Notes: generated by a model from the letters alone, not told the origin. A stretch of 64,000 nt of DNA from Erythroxylum novogranatense (GCA_029891385.1 CM057224.1:7006001-7070000), one strand, 5' to 3'; positions 1 through 11,519 are shown, numbered from the stretch's first letter. Translations and numbers: made by a program.

Positions 1-1079
1 TAGTTTGGACTAATATTTTAGTTCATAATTTTATCATACAATATTCTAATTAGATATAAAGTATGAAATTAATGTCTAATCTATTTGGATCCAATCGTAT
101 TAATTATTCACCATTAGTAATGAAATTATTTCAATAACGTTTGAAAATTATTTTAATTATCTTTCCATCTTGCTCAAGAATTTTGAAGCTAATAATAAAC
201 AAAACAATAAAACATTCTTTCTAATCATTTTAGGGCTAATAAATTATAAATTAATCCTCAAAGATACCTCCATAAGATTCATATTATATCCAATAACTAC
301 TAATTGAACTACTTTTGATTAGGATAGGTCATAAGTAATATCAAAATATAGTAATCACTTTATAAGATATTTAGAGATCGCAAATCAAAAGATCATTTAT
401 ACAATTATCATAATGAGAATTTTCGTAGATATATAAATAATGTTTCAAATACCGAATCACTTCAGTGAACTTATTTTCTAGTTAGCACCAACATTTTTGT
501 TTAAGTATCTCCATTCTTTAGCCCATAAGATTTGACTATTTCCTTCTTAAGAAAGAAACACAATATATGCTAGTTTTTCTACTATAATAATATCTAGTCT
601 TAGTAGAGCAATGACTAGGAAAATTTAGGAATAATGATTAATGCACTATGAATCTCATAATTATGTCTCATAATAATTTTATTTGCAAATTGTATTTATC
701 ATATGGATTTTATCTTATACATTTTTTTTAAAATTAATTAAAATTGCATTAATAAAGGTCTTTAGAAGGAGTTACAAGAGTTTATGGCCTAAAGAGGCCC
801 AGAAGAACAAAGGCTTAAACACCAACAAAGGATTATACATGAAGATATATTCCAGCTTCTACTATCATTTCTATAGTCTAGTTTAGAAGTGCCTAGTCTA
901 CTGAGCCACCATATATGTTAACCTTAGTACATTGCAACCTATATGTACAGCCTAAGTAGAGCTTCCTTATGTATTTCTTGCCTGCCTAGCATCTATGCAT
1001 GAAGTTCCTAAGTTAGGGAACCAATCATTTATTTGCTTTAGCCTAAACTACCTTTGCTTCAGCTTAGATTCCATCTGTT
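1..1079. other. AT-rich intergenic sequence, no gene recognised
   Basis: This stretch is strongly AT-rich. Its only open frames are short and do not resemble a family I know. The last 300 bases may still belong to the decayed LINE that follows, whose 3' end I cannot fix. Confidence 0.4.
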
Positions 1080-2246
1080 GGCCATACTAAAAGTGATCCC
1101 AAATTATTCTTTGTTAACCATCAAAGACTTCCTCATCCACACTATTGTATTCTAGTAGAATGTTGAGCTTCTAGGCAATCATTTTTAAAAATTATTTTAT
1201 TCCATTTGATTCCAAATGGCTTATATTTCATAGTTGAAAGCAACTTTAATTAGTGTATAATCTCCTTCATAAAAATGATTTTTTTTAAGAAACCAAGCTA
1301 ATACTCCTTCCCAACTTTTTTTGAGAAAAAAATGTTCCTTTAAAACTCTTTAATGTATGCGCATTAGAAGAACATGAAATCCCTACTTTTATATTCAATA
1401 CCATATAGAGAGAAAGTTAGGTTGGATATATTGGGGTTTTTGAGTCTGTCCAAGGTGCCTAGTTTGCTCATAATAGCTAACAGGTAATAAAAGTAGTTAT
1501 AAGATGATTCTTTATAAACCAAATTAGCTTGCTCTATTGGATTTTATTTTCTCTTTCATTGAACAACTCATAACAAGATATGTTAGTGAAGACTCCAAAT
1601 ACCTACCTTGCCCAAAAGACTTTGTCCTTAAGATACTGGCAAGGTTTGTAATTGGGATATTAAGCTAGAAAATTTGGAGGATCCCTTAAATCTTAGGTAC
1701 TCATCCTGCCTAATGATGTCCTTGACTTTAGTTTGAGATTGTAGCATATGCCTAAGACATAAGACCTCTGGTATTAAGTAAAGGGTAACTTTTTTGCTCT
1801 AATTATCATAGTAAAGCTAAGTGGCCTAACCATTGCCTATTTTATGCTTTATTTCCCAAGTTAGTTTACACTTTAGCCCAAGTATCTACTGTATTATCTA
1901 AGTGGTTCTAGGTTTAGGCCTGATTTCCCATAAACGTTTTCCCTCTAAGAAGTGAGAGTGGATCCATTGAACCCATATATTTTCCTTGTCTGTGAAAAGC
2001 TTTTGGACCCACTTGGATAGTAATAGTTTGTTGGATGCTTTCATTGGTCATACTCTTAGACCTCTTTCATCTTTTGTCAATCTAACCTTAGTTCATTTGA
2101 CCTTAGCATTAGTAGCTTTATAGGGGTCTCCTATCAAGAGAAAGTTTTTCATAATTCTCTCCATATCTTGCATGATCTTCTTAGGGAGCACAATATAGTA
2201 TATCCAATTATGAAGAAGATGATTTAAGATTAATTGGATTAACTAG
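1080..2246 (-). pseudogene. L1-like LINE, C-terminal part of ORF2 (decayed)
   Basis: On the minus strand, broken frames resemble the C-terminal half of a plant L1 reverse transcriptase ORF. Around 2150-2230 a segment reads IVLPKKIMQDMER, the usual L1 'LPKK' block after the palm. Around 1330-1440 a segment reads KLGTLDRL and then SRDFMFF, matching the zinc-binding RT-associated domain (zf-RVT type). Stops and frameshifts make it non-functional. It is the downstream part of the same LINE as the pieces at 3906-4624 and 6027-6660: the reading frame resumes when the intervening element and one copy of its 8-bp duplication are removed. Assignment to L1 is by motif order only. Confidence 0.7.
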
Positions 2247-2351
2247 AGCCTACCTGGGTTTGACAACAGGTTGAGTTAAAAAAATTTATCCTATCCCCCA
2301 ATCAGGCCTAGGTTTTTGAAACCCTACTCGGCCTTTTTTTTAATTAAAAAT

Positions 2352-2600
2352 GGGTTAATTACAAAAAATGCCAAACTTTCATCAATTTTCAATTATAGGC
2401 TGAACTTTAAAAAGTAACAATAAAATGTTTGAACTTTCAATTTTTCAATTCTAGCCTAACATTAGTGTCACCATTATCTTTTTTTATGTGCAGTGTCATA
2501 TGTATAGGGACCCTCATTAATAAGACATGTCGGTAGTGATTAAGATTCAAAACCCTACTTAGTTAAACAATGTCGTTTAATAAGTTTAATAAATTTGAGA
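2352..2600 (+). repeat. Left terminal inverted repeat of the MULE
   Basis: This segment is the inverted counterpart of 3495-3740, with scattered mismatches and small indels. Matching blocks include the region around 2380-2400 and the shared GGGACCCTCATTAATAAGAC block near 2508. Confidence 0.75.
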
Positions 2601-2679
2601 TCTTGTCGTTGTCTGGATCTTTCTTGCCAACTCCAGCCTCATCGAGAGTGAAAAACTATTTTTCTAATCGGAGGATAGG

Positions 2680-3102
2680 GTTAAGTAGTTAAGGGAAGCG
2701 TTATCAAAGAGTTGACGGCAACAGGACTTGTGATAATGATTGCATCATTGTTTACAAACGTTGCATATGAGTGACTTCCTTTGGACAAGGAAGAGCAGTT
2801 GCAGATGTAGAGTGGCGGCGATGGAGGAGGTGGAGGTGCTAGTGTTGGAAATAAACCTTTCCCTAAAGCTGGCTCAAGAGGTCTTTCATTTTTCAATTTG
2901 CCTCCCAATAGGCAATTGTCAACGGATGGATGTGCTGGGAATTCAACAGGTAGGGCTCTACTTTGAATTAAATCAAAGAGTACAAGGATGCCAGGGATCT
3001 ACTAGAAAATTAACTAAATTGTTTATGGAAAAAAATGTCTATTTTTTTGGATTAAAGCAATTTGCAATGGTAGAAACTACGAGGATTAGTAATGGATCAT
3101 AA
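2680..3102 (+). other. MULE interior, possible captured gene fragment
   Basis: The MULE interior contains a short protein-like stretch on the plus strand. It includes the hydrophobic run GLVIMIASLFTNVAYE (about 2727-2770), followed in another frame by a Gly-rich run and SRGLSFFNLPPNRQ. The base composition is less AT-rich than that of the TIRs. This is what a Pack-MULE with a captured exon would look like, but I do not recognise the source gene and the frames are broken. A non-coding filler is an equally fair reading. Confidence 0.3.
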
Positions 3103-3494
3103 AAGGTCAGTGATATAATTGTTGGATGACTTGTGTTCTCAAAATCATCTTCTTCTCTACTAGTATTACTACTTCCTTTCTTTTGTGATGTTTTTTAGGG
3201 TAGACTCTATGGTTTCTGTTAGAAATAGTATTCATGTTCTTTGTGTGAGGTTATAGTTAGCCATGTGTGTGGGTTTAGTGTAGTCTATGTGCATAAACCA
3301 AAGGAATAGTGGGGTTACTTCTCTTTGTAATCTGGGAATTGTTTTCAAGCTCATTAATGGAGGCTTTCAATGTTGTTATTTTGATGACAATCAGTGAATC
3401 GAATGATGTGAGACAAAGAATGATTACTGAATGAAGTCTTGGATTTGGTGAGTTCTGTAAACTGAAGAAGAAAAGGAGTTATATCATTTAAACA

Positions 3495-3740
3495 TTACAC
3501 AACATCTCCTAAACTAATTAAATGACATCATTTAACTAATCAGGGTTTTGAATATTAGTCATTGCTGAAGTGTCTTATTAATGAGGGTCCCTGTATACGT
3601 GACATTATCATGTTAACAAAAATAACGATGGCATTAACGTCTGGCTATAATTGAAAAAATTTGAAAGTTCGAGCATTTTATTGCTCATTTTTAAAGTTTG
3701 AGCTATAATTGAAAATTTGTTGGAATTTTTTAATGAACCC
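3495..3740 (-). repeat. Right terminal inverted repeat of the MULE
   Basis: In reverse complement this segment aligns with 2352-2600, and it ends at AACCC immediately before the GTTAAAAAT target duplication. Confidence 0.75.
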
Positions 3741-3905
3741 GTTAAAAATAGATAATAATGACATCATTTTCCTAAAACTTTTAGGCTTCAAACCAACCTA
3801 AATTTTCCAAAAGAAAAAGCTCGAGTCAGGCTCAAAGCCAAGTCAAATTGAGTTGTGCCAATTAATTTCAAGTCAGGTCAAGCCCAATCTTAACTGCCAC
3901 CCTTA

Positions 3906-4624
3906 AGCCTACTAGTGTAGGATATGCTTTTATTGGTCTAATTTCTCATTCTTTTTTGCATCATATAATATAAAGGTTGGCAATCTACATATGAAGGATT
4001 TTTAGTTTTGATGGGGACCCTCAAATAGGTGAAGGGGGGATCCCTAAGCTTTATACTTGATAGGCTTAGAGTTGTTAGCGAAATGGGACAATAATTATAG
4101 AGACCATGAGAAACATTTTGTTTGGATTGATGACTAAACATAGTAATTTGTCGAAAATGTTGATATAATTCACCAGCACCTACATAGAGGAAGGATCAGC
4201 TTTGCAAAACATTAGGATGTCATCAATAAATGTCAAATTGAACAATTTAAGCTTGCTACATTTGTTTTGAAAATTGAATAATGGGCTTTTAGAAAAGTTA
4301 GAATCAGTGAGCCTAATAAGATCCTTAATGTAGAATGAGAATAGGTAAGGAGAGATAGGATCTCCCTACCTTACAACCTTCTTTCCTTGAAATAGCATGG
4401 TTTGTTCACCATTCACTAGAATCTGAACGAGGTAGTGGTAATGAATTGTTGAATCCAAGTTATAAATTTGTATGGAAAGCTAAAAGCTTGGAAAGGATTA
4501 ATAATGAAGTTCTAGTTGATTGCTTTAAATGCCTTATTAAATTCAATATTTATGATATTATTCTTTGTGGAAGATTTCTTTTGGTAACCTTTAAGAAGCT
4601 CCTATTGAGCAAGCTTTATCTAAT
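3906..4624 (-). pseudogene. L1-like LINE, reverse transcriptase palm segment (decayed)
   Basis: On the minus strand, broken frames carry the core of a LINE reverse transcriptase. FNKAFKAIN corresponds to the first catalytic Asp block (normally F/Y-D-x-A-F/Y-D), already mutated. GDPISPYLF is the conserved G-D-P-x-S-P block. LTFIDDILMF corresponds to the normal YADD/FADD motif. Further downstream, PPFTYLRVPI and VDCQPL match the thumb region. Several stops interrupt it. It joins the piece at 6027-6660 upstream and the piece at 1080-2246 downstream. Confidence 0.8.
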
Positions 4625-6026
4625 GTAAAATCCCTAAAATCCGTAAGTATACGAATCATAACTTGTAATATCAAAGGTGTTGATCCCACGAGAAGTTGTG
4701 AATTAATCTAATCCTAAGTTATCTACGGCTAGAAAATTTAATAAAATGAAAATAAAAATTGAACAGAAAAGTGAACATAAGAAGGTGAGTGACAGAAAAT
4801 TAATTTGTGAAATTAAAGCAAGAAATTGAATATTGAGAAACATCAAATTCACAATGGCAAATCGCAAAAGAAAATTTACCAAATTATAAGAGAGGGATTT
4901 GTCTTATCATCAATGCTAAATTAATCAATTATGTGTTATTATGGTGTTAGTTATAGACTATTATTAGGTGGATTACTCTCTTTCAAGTTATAATCACTAA
5001 ATCCTAATTAATAAATCTTAATTAAGTCGAGTTATCAAATTTGTAATCTCTCAATTAACTATTAGCTCACAACCTAATAAGTTCTTAAGCTTTCTAATAA
5101 ACTATCGGGTCTCACACGGGATCTCTCTCCGTACAACTGTTGATTTGCTTAATTATGTAATTTATTAGATTATTTAACTCTCATTAAACAACCTAATCAT
5201 CTCACACTGGATTCACTCTCTTGATTTATTATCGAAGTGTGGAGTTACAGTAATTAATCATAGCAACCAATCGAAATAACACAAAAACGACTATATTAAC
5301 ATTGAATCAAGTTTAAATCCCTAAAGAAAAGTTGGAACATCATCATCAATCCACATCCCATTAACATAATCATATTCATCTTACACGTTCAATGAAGAAA
5401 ATGACAAAGATGAACAAAACATCACTTGGATGGGACCAGGATAACTCGGGAAGGCAGCAACGTCGGAAGCCCTCTCCTCTTCTTCATCTTTTCTATCTTC
5501 TTCTTCTCTCCTCTTGAAGCATTTGCCAAAGTGGCAAAATGTAAATTCCCTTTTATCTTTTATTTTCCTTTTATAGTGTTTTCGAATTAAGGCAACTCTG
5601 GGGTCTTCCCAAGCTCAAAAAGTTCGAAATGTCCCCAAAAATGAAATTTGGTAAGTCGAAGCGTGCTATTTGTCGCGTAGGCCATAATCATGAACCTGAC
5701 ATTTACCTTCTGTCTTCATCTTGCTTCTGTCATGACCATAGCACATTAGCCACGATTATGGCTCTGAGTTTCACTTCGGGCTTCCTTTGATTCTCCTCTG
5801 TTCTTTGATAATTGATCTAAAACACTAATAAACACGTTAAGACACCTCATATAGACAAAATTTAAACTCAATGGCATACTATAACCCATAAACACTCACA
5901 ACACAAATGTTTAACTAAATAACACAATCCTACCCTAAATATGCACTAATTATTCAATTTAACAACTAAACACATACTAAACTACCCACTAAAATATTAT
6001 GCAATCTACCACTATCAGCTCCTATA
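4625..6026. mobile_element. Unclassified LTR-like insertion, TSD CTAAT
   Basis: A 1.4-kb AT-rich, non-coding repeat interrupts the LINE. It is bounded by CTAAT at 4620-4624 and 6027-6031, and the LINE frame continues across the gap when it is removed. It begins near TGTAAAATCCCTAAAATCCG and has long runs of simple A/T-rich sequence. A 5-bp duplication and the lack of coding sequence suggest a solo LTR, but its end is not a clean CA. Its family is unknown to me. Confidence 0.5.
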
Positions 6027-6660
6027 CTAATCTTACACCTTTCATTTATATAAGCACCTTGTCACTTACTAATTATTGAGGTAAAAAATTCTTACATTTT
6101 TTATACAAATTTTGGAGATCACTTTGTAAAGGATATTACAGCAGGTAATAGGCTTGTATTCCATGAGGGAGCTAGGATTTGGGACCTTAGGAAACAAAAC
6201 AAAATGTATGTCTTATTGAGCTCCCAAAGTAGCTTTACCGAATTGAAGAATTCTACTATTTCACTTGTGACATACAATTTTACCAAGGTCCAAGATTATT
6301 TGAAAAAGCAACCATTTAGTTTATCTGGCCTTAATGCTTTCTTGAGGTTGAGGCTCTTCAAATCATATTCCACTACCTTTTCTTAGATAGGCCTCATTAG
6401 GCTTTTATAGTTGATCAACAAAGAGAGTTTGATTTATAAAGATATTGAGAAGGGAAACTAAAGTATTACTAGAGTTGCATGATCCTAATGTGTCTTGAAA
6501 GAAATTTTAAACTTCTTCCTTAAATTCTTCCTGCTCCTATATCCTTACCACTTATTCATTGCATAGATTTGTGATTTTGTTAGAGTTCCTTCTGGCAAGC
6601 ATCACCTTAATAAAAAAGTCATATCCCTATCACCATCATGCATCCGATTCACTATTTTTT
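6027..6660 (-). pseudogene. L1-like LINE, N-terminal RT segment (decayed)
   Basis: Minus-strand broken frames include LARRNSNKI, LGSCNSSNTLVSLLNI and then LNLKKALRPDKLNGCFFK, which matches the L1 block usually reading KKAPGPDGLN-x-FFKK, and SEIVEFFNSVKLLWELN, which matches the following helix. These are the regions upstream of the RT palm. The endonuclease domain was not recognised further upstream, so the 5' end is uncertain. Confidence 0.75.
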
Positions 6661-8293
6661 TTAATTATATTAGGTATCCTGACTTAGCCAGACTAATCCT
6701 AACCTCTTAAGACCCCATCCCAAGAGTCTTAAAAGATATAAACCTGGAACCTTAAGATTCCTCAGGTTCCTATGTAGCTTATACACTTTTGCGCACAAGG
6801 AGTCTTCATATACTTGATTGTTCAGTTGATGACTGATCACTGGCTTCCCCTTGTTCAGCATTAGGTTCTCATTAGTCCCTAAGTTCCCCAGTAGCTCCAA
6901 CTCCTACATTACCGCTGGAAGCGAGACGTCCGTAATTAATCTGATCAAGAAGCTTTGCCCAGAGAGCTAGAGGATCATCAACATAAATATTTCTTATTTC
7001 TCCTTTTTTGACGTGACTTGAACTCAATACCCCCTAAAAATGAAAGCCTTAAGTGAAGAGTTGAAACCATTTAGGTTACTTATACTTATCTCCAATTCAC
7101 TATTTCTTTCTACTTAAGAAGGGAGTTTTTAGCTTTTAGGTCAATTATGTATTGGTTAAGAGCCAGCATTTCATCCTTAATTTTTAACTTATATAAAGGA
7201 TATTTGTAAAGTTCAAGTTGAGATATAGAAAAAGGCTATTTTTCTTATTGATGTCTAAACTTTTTTTCCTTATAGTAGTTAGTGCAATATTCTGACTATA
7301 TTTTTGCTCCAAAACGATAACGTTTTATGTGAACAAGCTCAAAACGACTTTGTTTTTTAAGGATAAAAATAGAATTATAACAGGTTAAGTAGTATAAAAA
7401 ATCTATTGCCGAACTAACGCACCTTGCCGAGGTGTAACTAGGCTATTAAGTACAAACCGTTTCTTGGGAATAAAAAAGGAATGGTCTTACTAATTGAATA
7501 CCGTTCCGTGGGGAACAAACAAGGAATTAATTGTAAACCGTTTCGTGGGAATAGAAAAAGGGCTTAAGGTGATATTAATTGCGTATTGTTTCTTGGGGAA
7601 TTAAAAAGGAATTAAGGAGGATGTTTAGAAGACATTGACACATGTTTTCATCACTTCAACTAATATATTAAATAACAATTCAATGGTGGCTTGCAAGTCC
7701 ACGTTTTGTTGAACATTGAAACAAGTGCATGATTCTTCATACCATTTGTATCTGACTCTGACTAGTATAATTGCCGACTATTACTAGCACGCCAAGAGTT
7801 GACTGTTTTCATCTGATTGCAATTCCTCCCTCCATATTGTAAAAACTAAAAATGACCATCCGCCGGTTAGCCAGAAATCTCATTTAAAATCAAAGGAAAG
7901 TACCATGTAGATTCTCATATTATTGCATTATTCAATTCAGAGCGTTACAAAATGGCAATATTGTTATCCAATATAATTCAACCGTGTACAACGAAAAGAT
8001 AGCCAGTAGTCATGTAAATAGAAATCCTACTAATTATGAAGTGCTCTAGAGCACGGAAAGTGAACGCTCTACATTTCAACTCCTACTACTACGTTCAGAG
8101 ACATTAGCCCATGTGATGCACAAGATTGAATTGGCGATAGTCACAGGATCTTCTCTCAAATCAAACATGTGCTGAAATTGCGAAATATCAAAAGATGATG
8201 CGACCAAACTGATCACGCGACACCATAAAGTCCTCCAACCTTGTAAACATTCCAAGCCCATCTTTCCACATCCTGACAACTTTCGACCAAACA
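6661..8293. other. Intergenic region upstream of the IAA-amino acid hydrolase
   Basis: No convincing gene was found in this 1.6-kb stretch. The part up to about 7000 may be remaining LINE sequence. The rest is AT-rich and contains a degenerate tandem repeat (7447-7612, listed separately). The promoter of the hydrolase gene must lie here, but I could not identify a TATA box with confidence. Confidence 0.5.
7447..7612. repeat. Degenerate tandem repeat, four units of about 36 bp
   Basis: Four imperfect units each carry a form of ACCGTTTCGTGGGAAT followed by an A-rich stretch and usually AAGGAAT. They start near 7447, 7491, 7528 and 7576. The repeat lies 0.7 kb upstream of the hydrolase start codon. 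Confidence 0.6.
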
Positions 8294-10721
8294 ATGGCAT
8301 TTTTACTTCAAGTTTTTCTAGTTTTACTAGCCTTACCCTTCTGCCTCTCTTTGAGCTTCCTAGATTCGGATTATGTACATGGTTTCAATCCCTCACACGG
8401 AACAAGCCAAGTTTCATCGATAAAGGATAGGATAATTGAGTTAGCCAATCGTCAGGACACGGTGGATAGGATGAAGATGGTCAGGAGAAAAATTCACGAG
8501 AACCCAGAACTTGCTTTTGAGGAGTTTGAGACGAGTAAGATTATCAGGCAAGAGTTGGATCGTCTTGGTGTTGCTTATCGGTGGCCGGTGGCGAGGACCG
8601 GTGTTGTGGCAGCAATTGGGTCTGGTTCGCCACCATTTGTCGCTCTGAGGGCTGATATGGACGCTTTGCCTATTCAGGTTAGTTCTTTATTCTCGTAGCT
8701 TTGTTTTTGGTGGATCGGTGCATATATGGAAATGCTATGCTCATGGACTGGGAAGGTATTCTTGTGCCTATTCCGATGTCATGCTTAATTATGGTCATGC
8801 TATTGGAGAATCTAGACTAAAAGAATTCACAATCTGGCTTCCTGTTAGATTGGAAATAACTAGCCATATTAAACTATTCTTTCCTCGAAATCTTTGTCAC
8901 TTGCTGTATTGTATCTTTAAACGAGTTTTCGTTCTTCCTGGGGATTCTTGGGACCGGGAAATGTCGAAGTCAAATAACCAGGCATAACCCGAATTGGCAA
9001 ACAAATGGTGTTCTTGAAATCCTGTGGAAAACGTCTCACGTAAAGCTGTTCAGAAGCCGTAATTGTCCTGGAAGAGAAAACTTCTTAATCTTGATTTCAC
9101 TCTTGCTACAGGAATTGACTGAATTAGAGTATAAAAGTAAAGTAGATGGCAAAATGCATGCTTGTGGTCATGATGCACATGTTGCCATGCTTCTAGGCGC
9201 TGCGAAGATCCTACAAGAACTGAAGGACACATTGCAGGTAATTGAACTTTTCAAGTTCTACAGGAAATGTGCGTTAGTTAATAACAAGGGCTATAATATC
9301 ACTCTCTGATTGCAACTTGTAGTTGCAGTTTTGCGATTTTGTGATTGTTGCAACTGATATTGAGACTTATCGCAGTCTATACCCGTAATCATGCTTCTGC
9401 AGTAGCTTGCAGTCTTCTATTTAGAAAGTTGGGTAATATCGTACTCATATATAGTTCCAGAAATTAAGCAAAAAGCGTTTGAATTGCAGGGGACTGTTAT
9501 CCTTATATTTCAACCAGCAGAAGAAAGAGGCCTTGGTGCAAAAGATATGATCAAAGAAGGGGTGCTTGACAATGTAGAGGCCATTTTTGGGATACACCTA
9601 GTACATGTTTATAATACTGGGGTTGTTGCTTCAAGGCCTGGGGAATTCCTTGCTGGATGTGGAAGCTTCAAAGCAACTATAACTGGCAAAGGGGGTCACG
9701 CAGCGATTCCTCAAAACTCCATCGATCCAATCTTGGCAGCTTCAACATCAGTAATTAGTTTGCAGAGTATAGTCTCGAGGGAGACAGATCCTTTAGAGTC
9801 TCAGGTATTAGATCTTCATTCAAATGCTTCTTTCCTGAATTGGGAGTTTAAAATTGTCTAGGTTATTAGTTGACTCGTATAATGCAGGTAATCTCTGTTG
9901 GTATGATCCAAGGGGGAACAGCTTTTAATGTGATACCAGACTCTGCCACAATAGCAGGAACTTTTCGAGCTTTTAGCAGGAAGGGATTTAAAGCACTCAG
10001 AGAGAGAATAGAAGAGGTAACTGCTGGATCTGTTAATGTCAAAAGATCATAAATTTCATTACCATGGTTAGGAAGGTCAGGATACTGATAAACAGAGAAC
10101 ATATCTGAAGTTGGGAGGTGTTTAGGCAAGCCTTCAAACGGATGGATACACTTTTAACAATAAATAACTGAACATTTATGCAGAGATTTGAGTGCCTGTT
10201 TCAACAAACAAATTGTTATATTAGCTACAATATGAGTGAAAAATAGTCAGGGGAGGTTTCTTATTCATTAGAAGCCTTCTAAATCAATTCAGTGTGAGTT
10301 GATTGGTGTCTGATTACCTGTTTTATTGATATTGTGGCAGGTTATCAGAGGTCAGGCAGCTGTACATAGGTGCACTTCGGAGATTGATTTCGAAGGAAGG
10401 GAGCATCCAATACTCCCCCCAACGATAAATGATGCCAGAATTTATGAGCATGCAAGGCGAACATCCGTCTCCATAGTAGGAGAAGAGAACATAGAAGTAC
10501 CTCCTATCTTCATGGGGAGTGAGGACTTTGCTGTTTATCAGGACAAAGTACCGGGAGCCTTCTTTTTTCTGGGCGTTGGAAATGAAAGATTGGGATGCAC
10601 GCATCCACCTCACAGCCCTTATTTCAAGATAGATGAGGATGCATTCCCTATCGGTGCAGCAATGCACGCATTATTTGCCCATTCATACCTCTCAAACTCA
10701 ACAAGGACTTACAGTTTCTGA
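8294..10721 (+). CDS. IAA-amino acid hydrolase, ILR1-like (M20D amidohydrolase)
   Basis: The gene encodes a probable auxin-conjugate hydrolase, which releases free indole-3-acetic acid from its amino acid conjugates. I infer five phase-0 exons: 8294-8677, 9112-9237, 9490-9804, 9888-10016 and 10341-10721, all with GT-AG introns, giving 444 aa, a normal family length. Residues 1-20 form a hydrophobic signal peptide, suggesting entry to the ER. Metal ligands known from Arabidopsis ILL2 are visible: Cys146 and His148 in HACGHDAH, Glu182 in QPAEER, His206 in FGIHL and His409 in [18 protein letters not shown] and MGSEDF are further family blocks. The C-terminus ends TRTYSF, without the KDEL-like ER-retention tail of ILR1. 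No frame damage is seen. Which ILR1-like paralogue it is cannot be settled here. Confidence 0.93.
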
Positions 10722-11286
10722 TGTGTGGAGTCCTGCTATTCATTCCTCTCCTGAGATGCGTTCATTCTTTGGGTACAGAAGTTTAAGATCATGAATTGAT
10801 ATTGGGACTCCAAACAGATATTAACCAAAGCAGAAGATTGGATCTGCTGTATTTCACCAGTGAGTGAGAACTGAGAAGAGATTCTTTCACTGGGAGCTTT
10901 CTGCCTTGATTGGCACATACGTTTTCCTTGACATCCGATACCTATTAGAGACTAGACTAGAGGCATATCAACCACTTGACACCTTTTGTTGAGTTTTTTT
11001 TATCAATGCCAATCAAATTAATTGATTTAACATTTCGAATGTATACTTTCAACATCTTGTCTATCCCCTCTACCAGGCTTAATGACAGATGATTGAAATA
11101 ATCCGATATTGGTAATTCGATGGATACAATGTTGATTTTTGACGCTTTTTTGCATGATTAATAGCAAACATGACAATTTTGAGTAGCAGGAATAGGAAAC
11201 TCATATGTATAGCAGCAATCAAAAGCAAACATTTTAATCTATCATGTATGCATCCAACCATACTCGAGAAGATGAAAGAAAGATAC
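10722..11286. other. Downstream flank of the hydrolase gene, up to the Copia-1 insertion
   Basis: This is 3' UTR and intergenic host DNA. It ends in GATAC (11282-11286), the left copy of the Copia-1 target duplication. The right copy is at 51265-51269. No other gene was seen. Confidence 0.6.
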
Positions 11287-11507
11287 GGATTATTAACGCA
11301 TCAAAACAGCAGAACGGTTCTGGACGTACAGCGGAGAGGAATATTTCTAGATGTTCTGTCAGAGTTTGTTACAAGGGATATTCGTTGATTGAATGCTATC
11401 TGTGTAATAGTTATACAAACTACCCTGTATTCATTATTCACATATAGAGAAAAATAAGAAGAGAATAACCTCTATATTTTTCACAGCTTCACTCTTTTCA
11501 CTTAACA
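11287..11507 (+). repeat. Copia-1 5' LTR, 221 bp
   Basis: It is similar to 50984-51264 and ends CTTAACA. Relative to the 3' LTR it lacks the first 6 bp (TGTTCT) and an internal segment of about 55 bp lying between two copies of GAATGCTAGCT in the 3' LTR. Most base differences between the two LTRs are transitions. Confidence 0.85.
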
Positions 11508-11519
11508 TGATATCAGAGC
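11508..11519 (+). other. Copia-1 primer binding site
   Basis: TGATATCAGAGC directly follows the LTR. It differs by one base from TGGTATCAGAGC, the complement of the plant initiator tRNA-Met 3' end used by most plant Copia elements. Confidence 0.85.

Larger units (their letters stand above)
2352..3740. mobile_element. Mutator-like element (MULE) with long TIRs
   Basis: Two inverted repeats of about 245 bp bound this 1.39-kb element, one starting GGGTTAATTAC and the other, in reverse, GGGTTCATTAA. Both contain the shared block GGGACCCTCATTAATAAGAC. The flanks are ATTAAAAAT on the left (2343-2351) and GTTAAAAAT on the right (3741-3749), a 9-bp target duplication with one mismatch, as expected for MULEs. 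No MURA-type transposase is present, so it is non-autonomous. The interior may be captured host DNA (see the separate entry). Confidence 0.8.
2255..3905. mobile_element. Small hAT-like element carrying a MULE, TSD AGCCTACY
   Basis: The element lies inside the LINE ORF and is flanked by the 8-bp repeats AGCCTACC (2247-2254) and AGCCTACT (3906-3913). Removing it with one repeat puts the LINE frame back in register. Its right end, read in reverse, starts TAAGGGTGGCAG, a form common in hAT-type non-autonomous elements. The left end TGGGTTTGACA is only weakly similar. Without the MULE nested inside, the element would be about 250 bp. The 8-bp duplication fits hAT, but family assignment is an inference. 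Confidence 0.6.

Noticed and set aside
2740..3102. A 120-codon plus-strand frame in the MULE.
   Set aside because: The protein-like stretches lie in other frames and no family was recognised; it is described only as a possible captured fragment.
8718..8987. An 89-codon frame between hydrolase exons 1 and 2.
   Set aside because: It lies in the first intron, whose GT and AG ends join two exons that match the family exactly.
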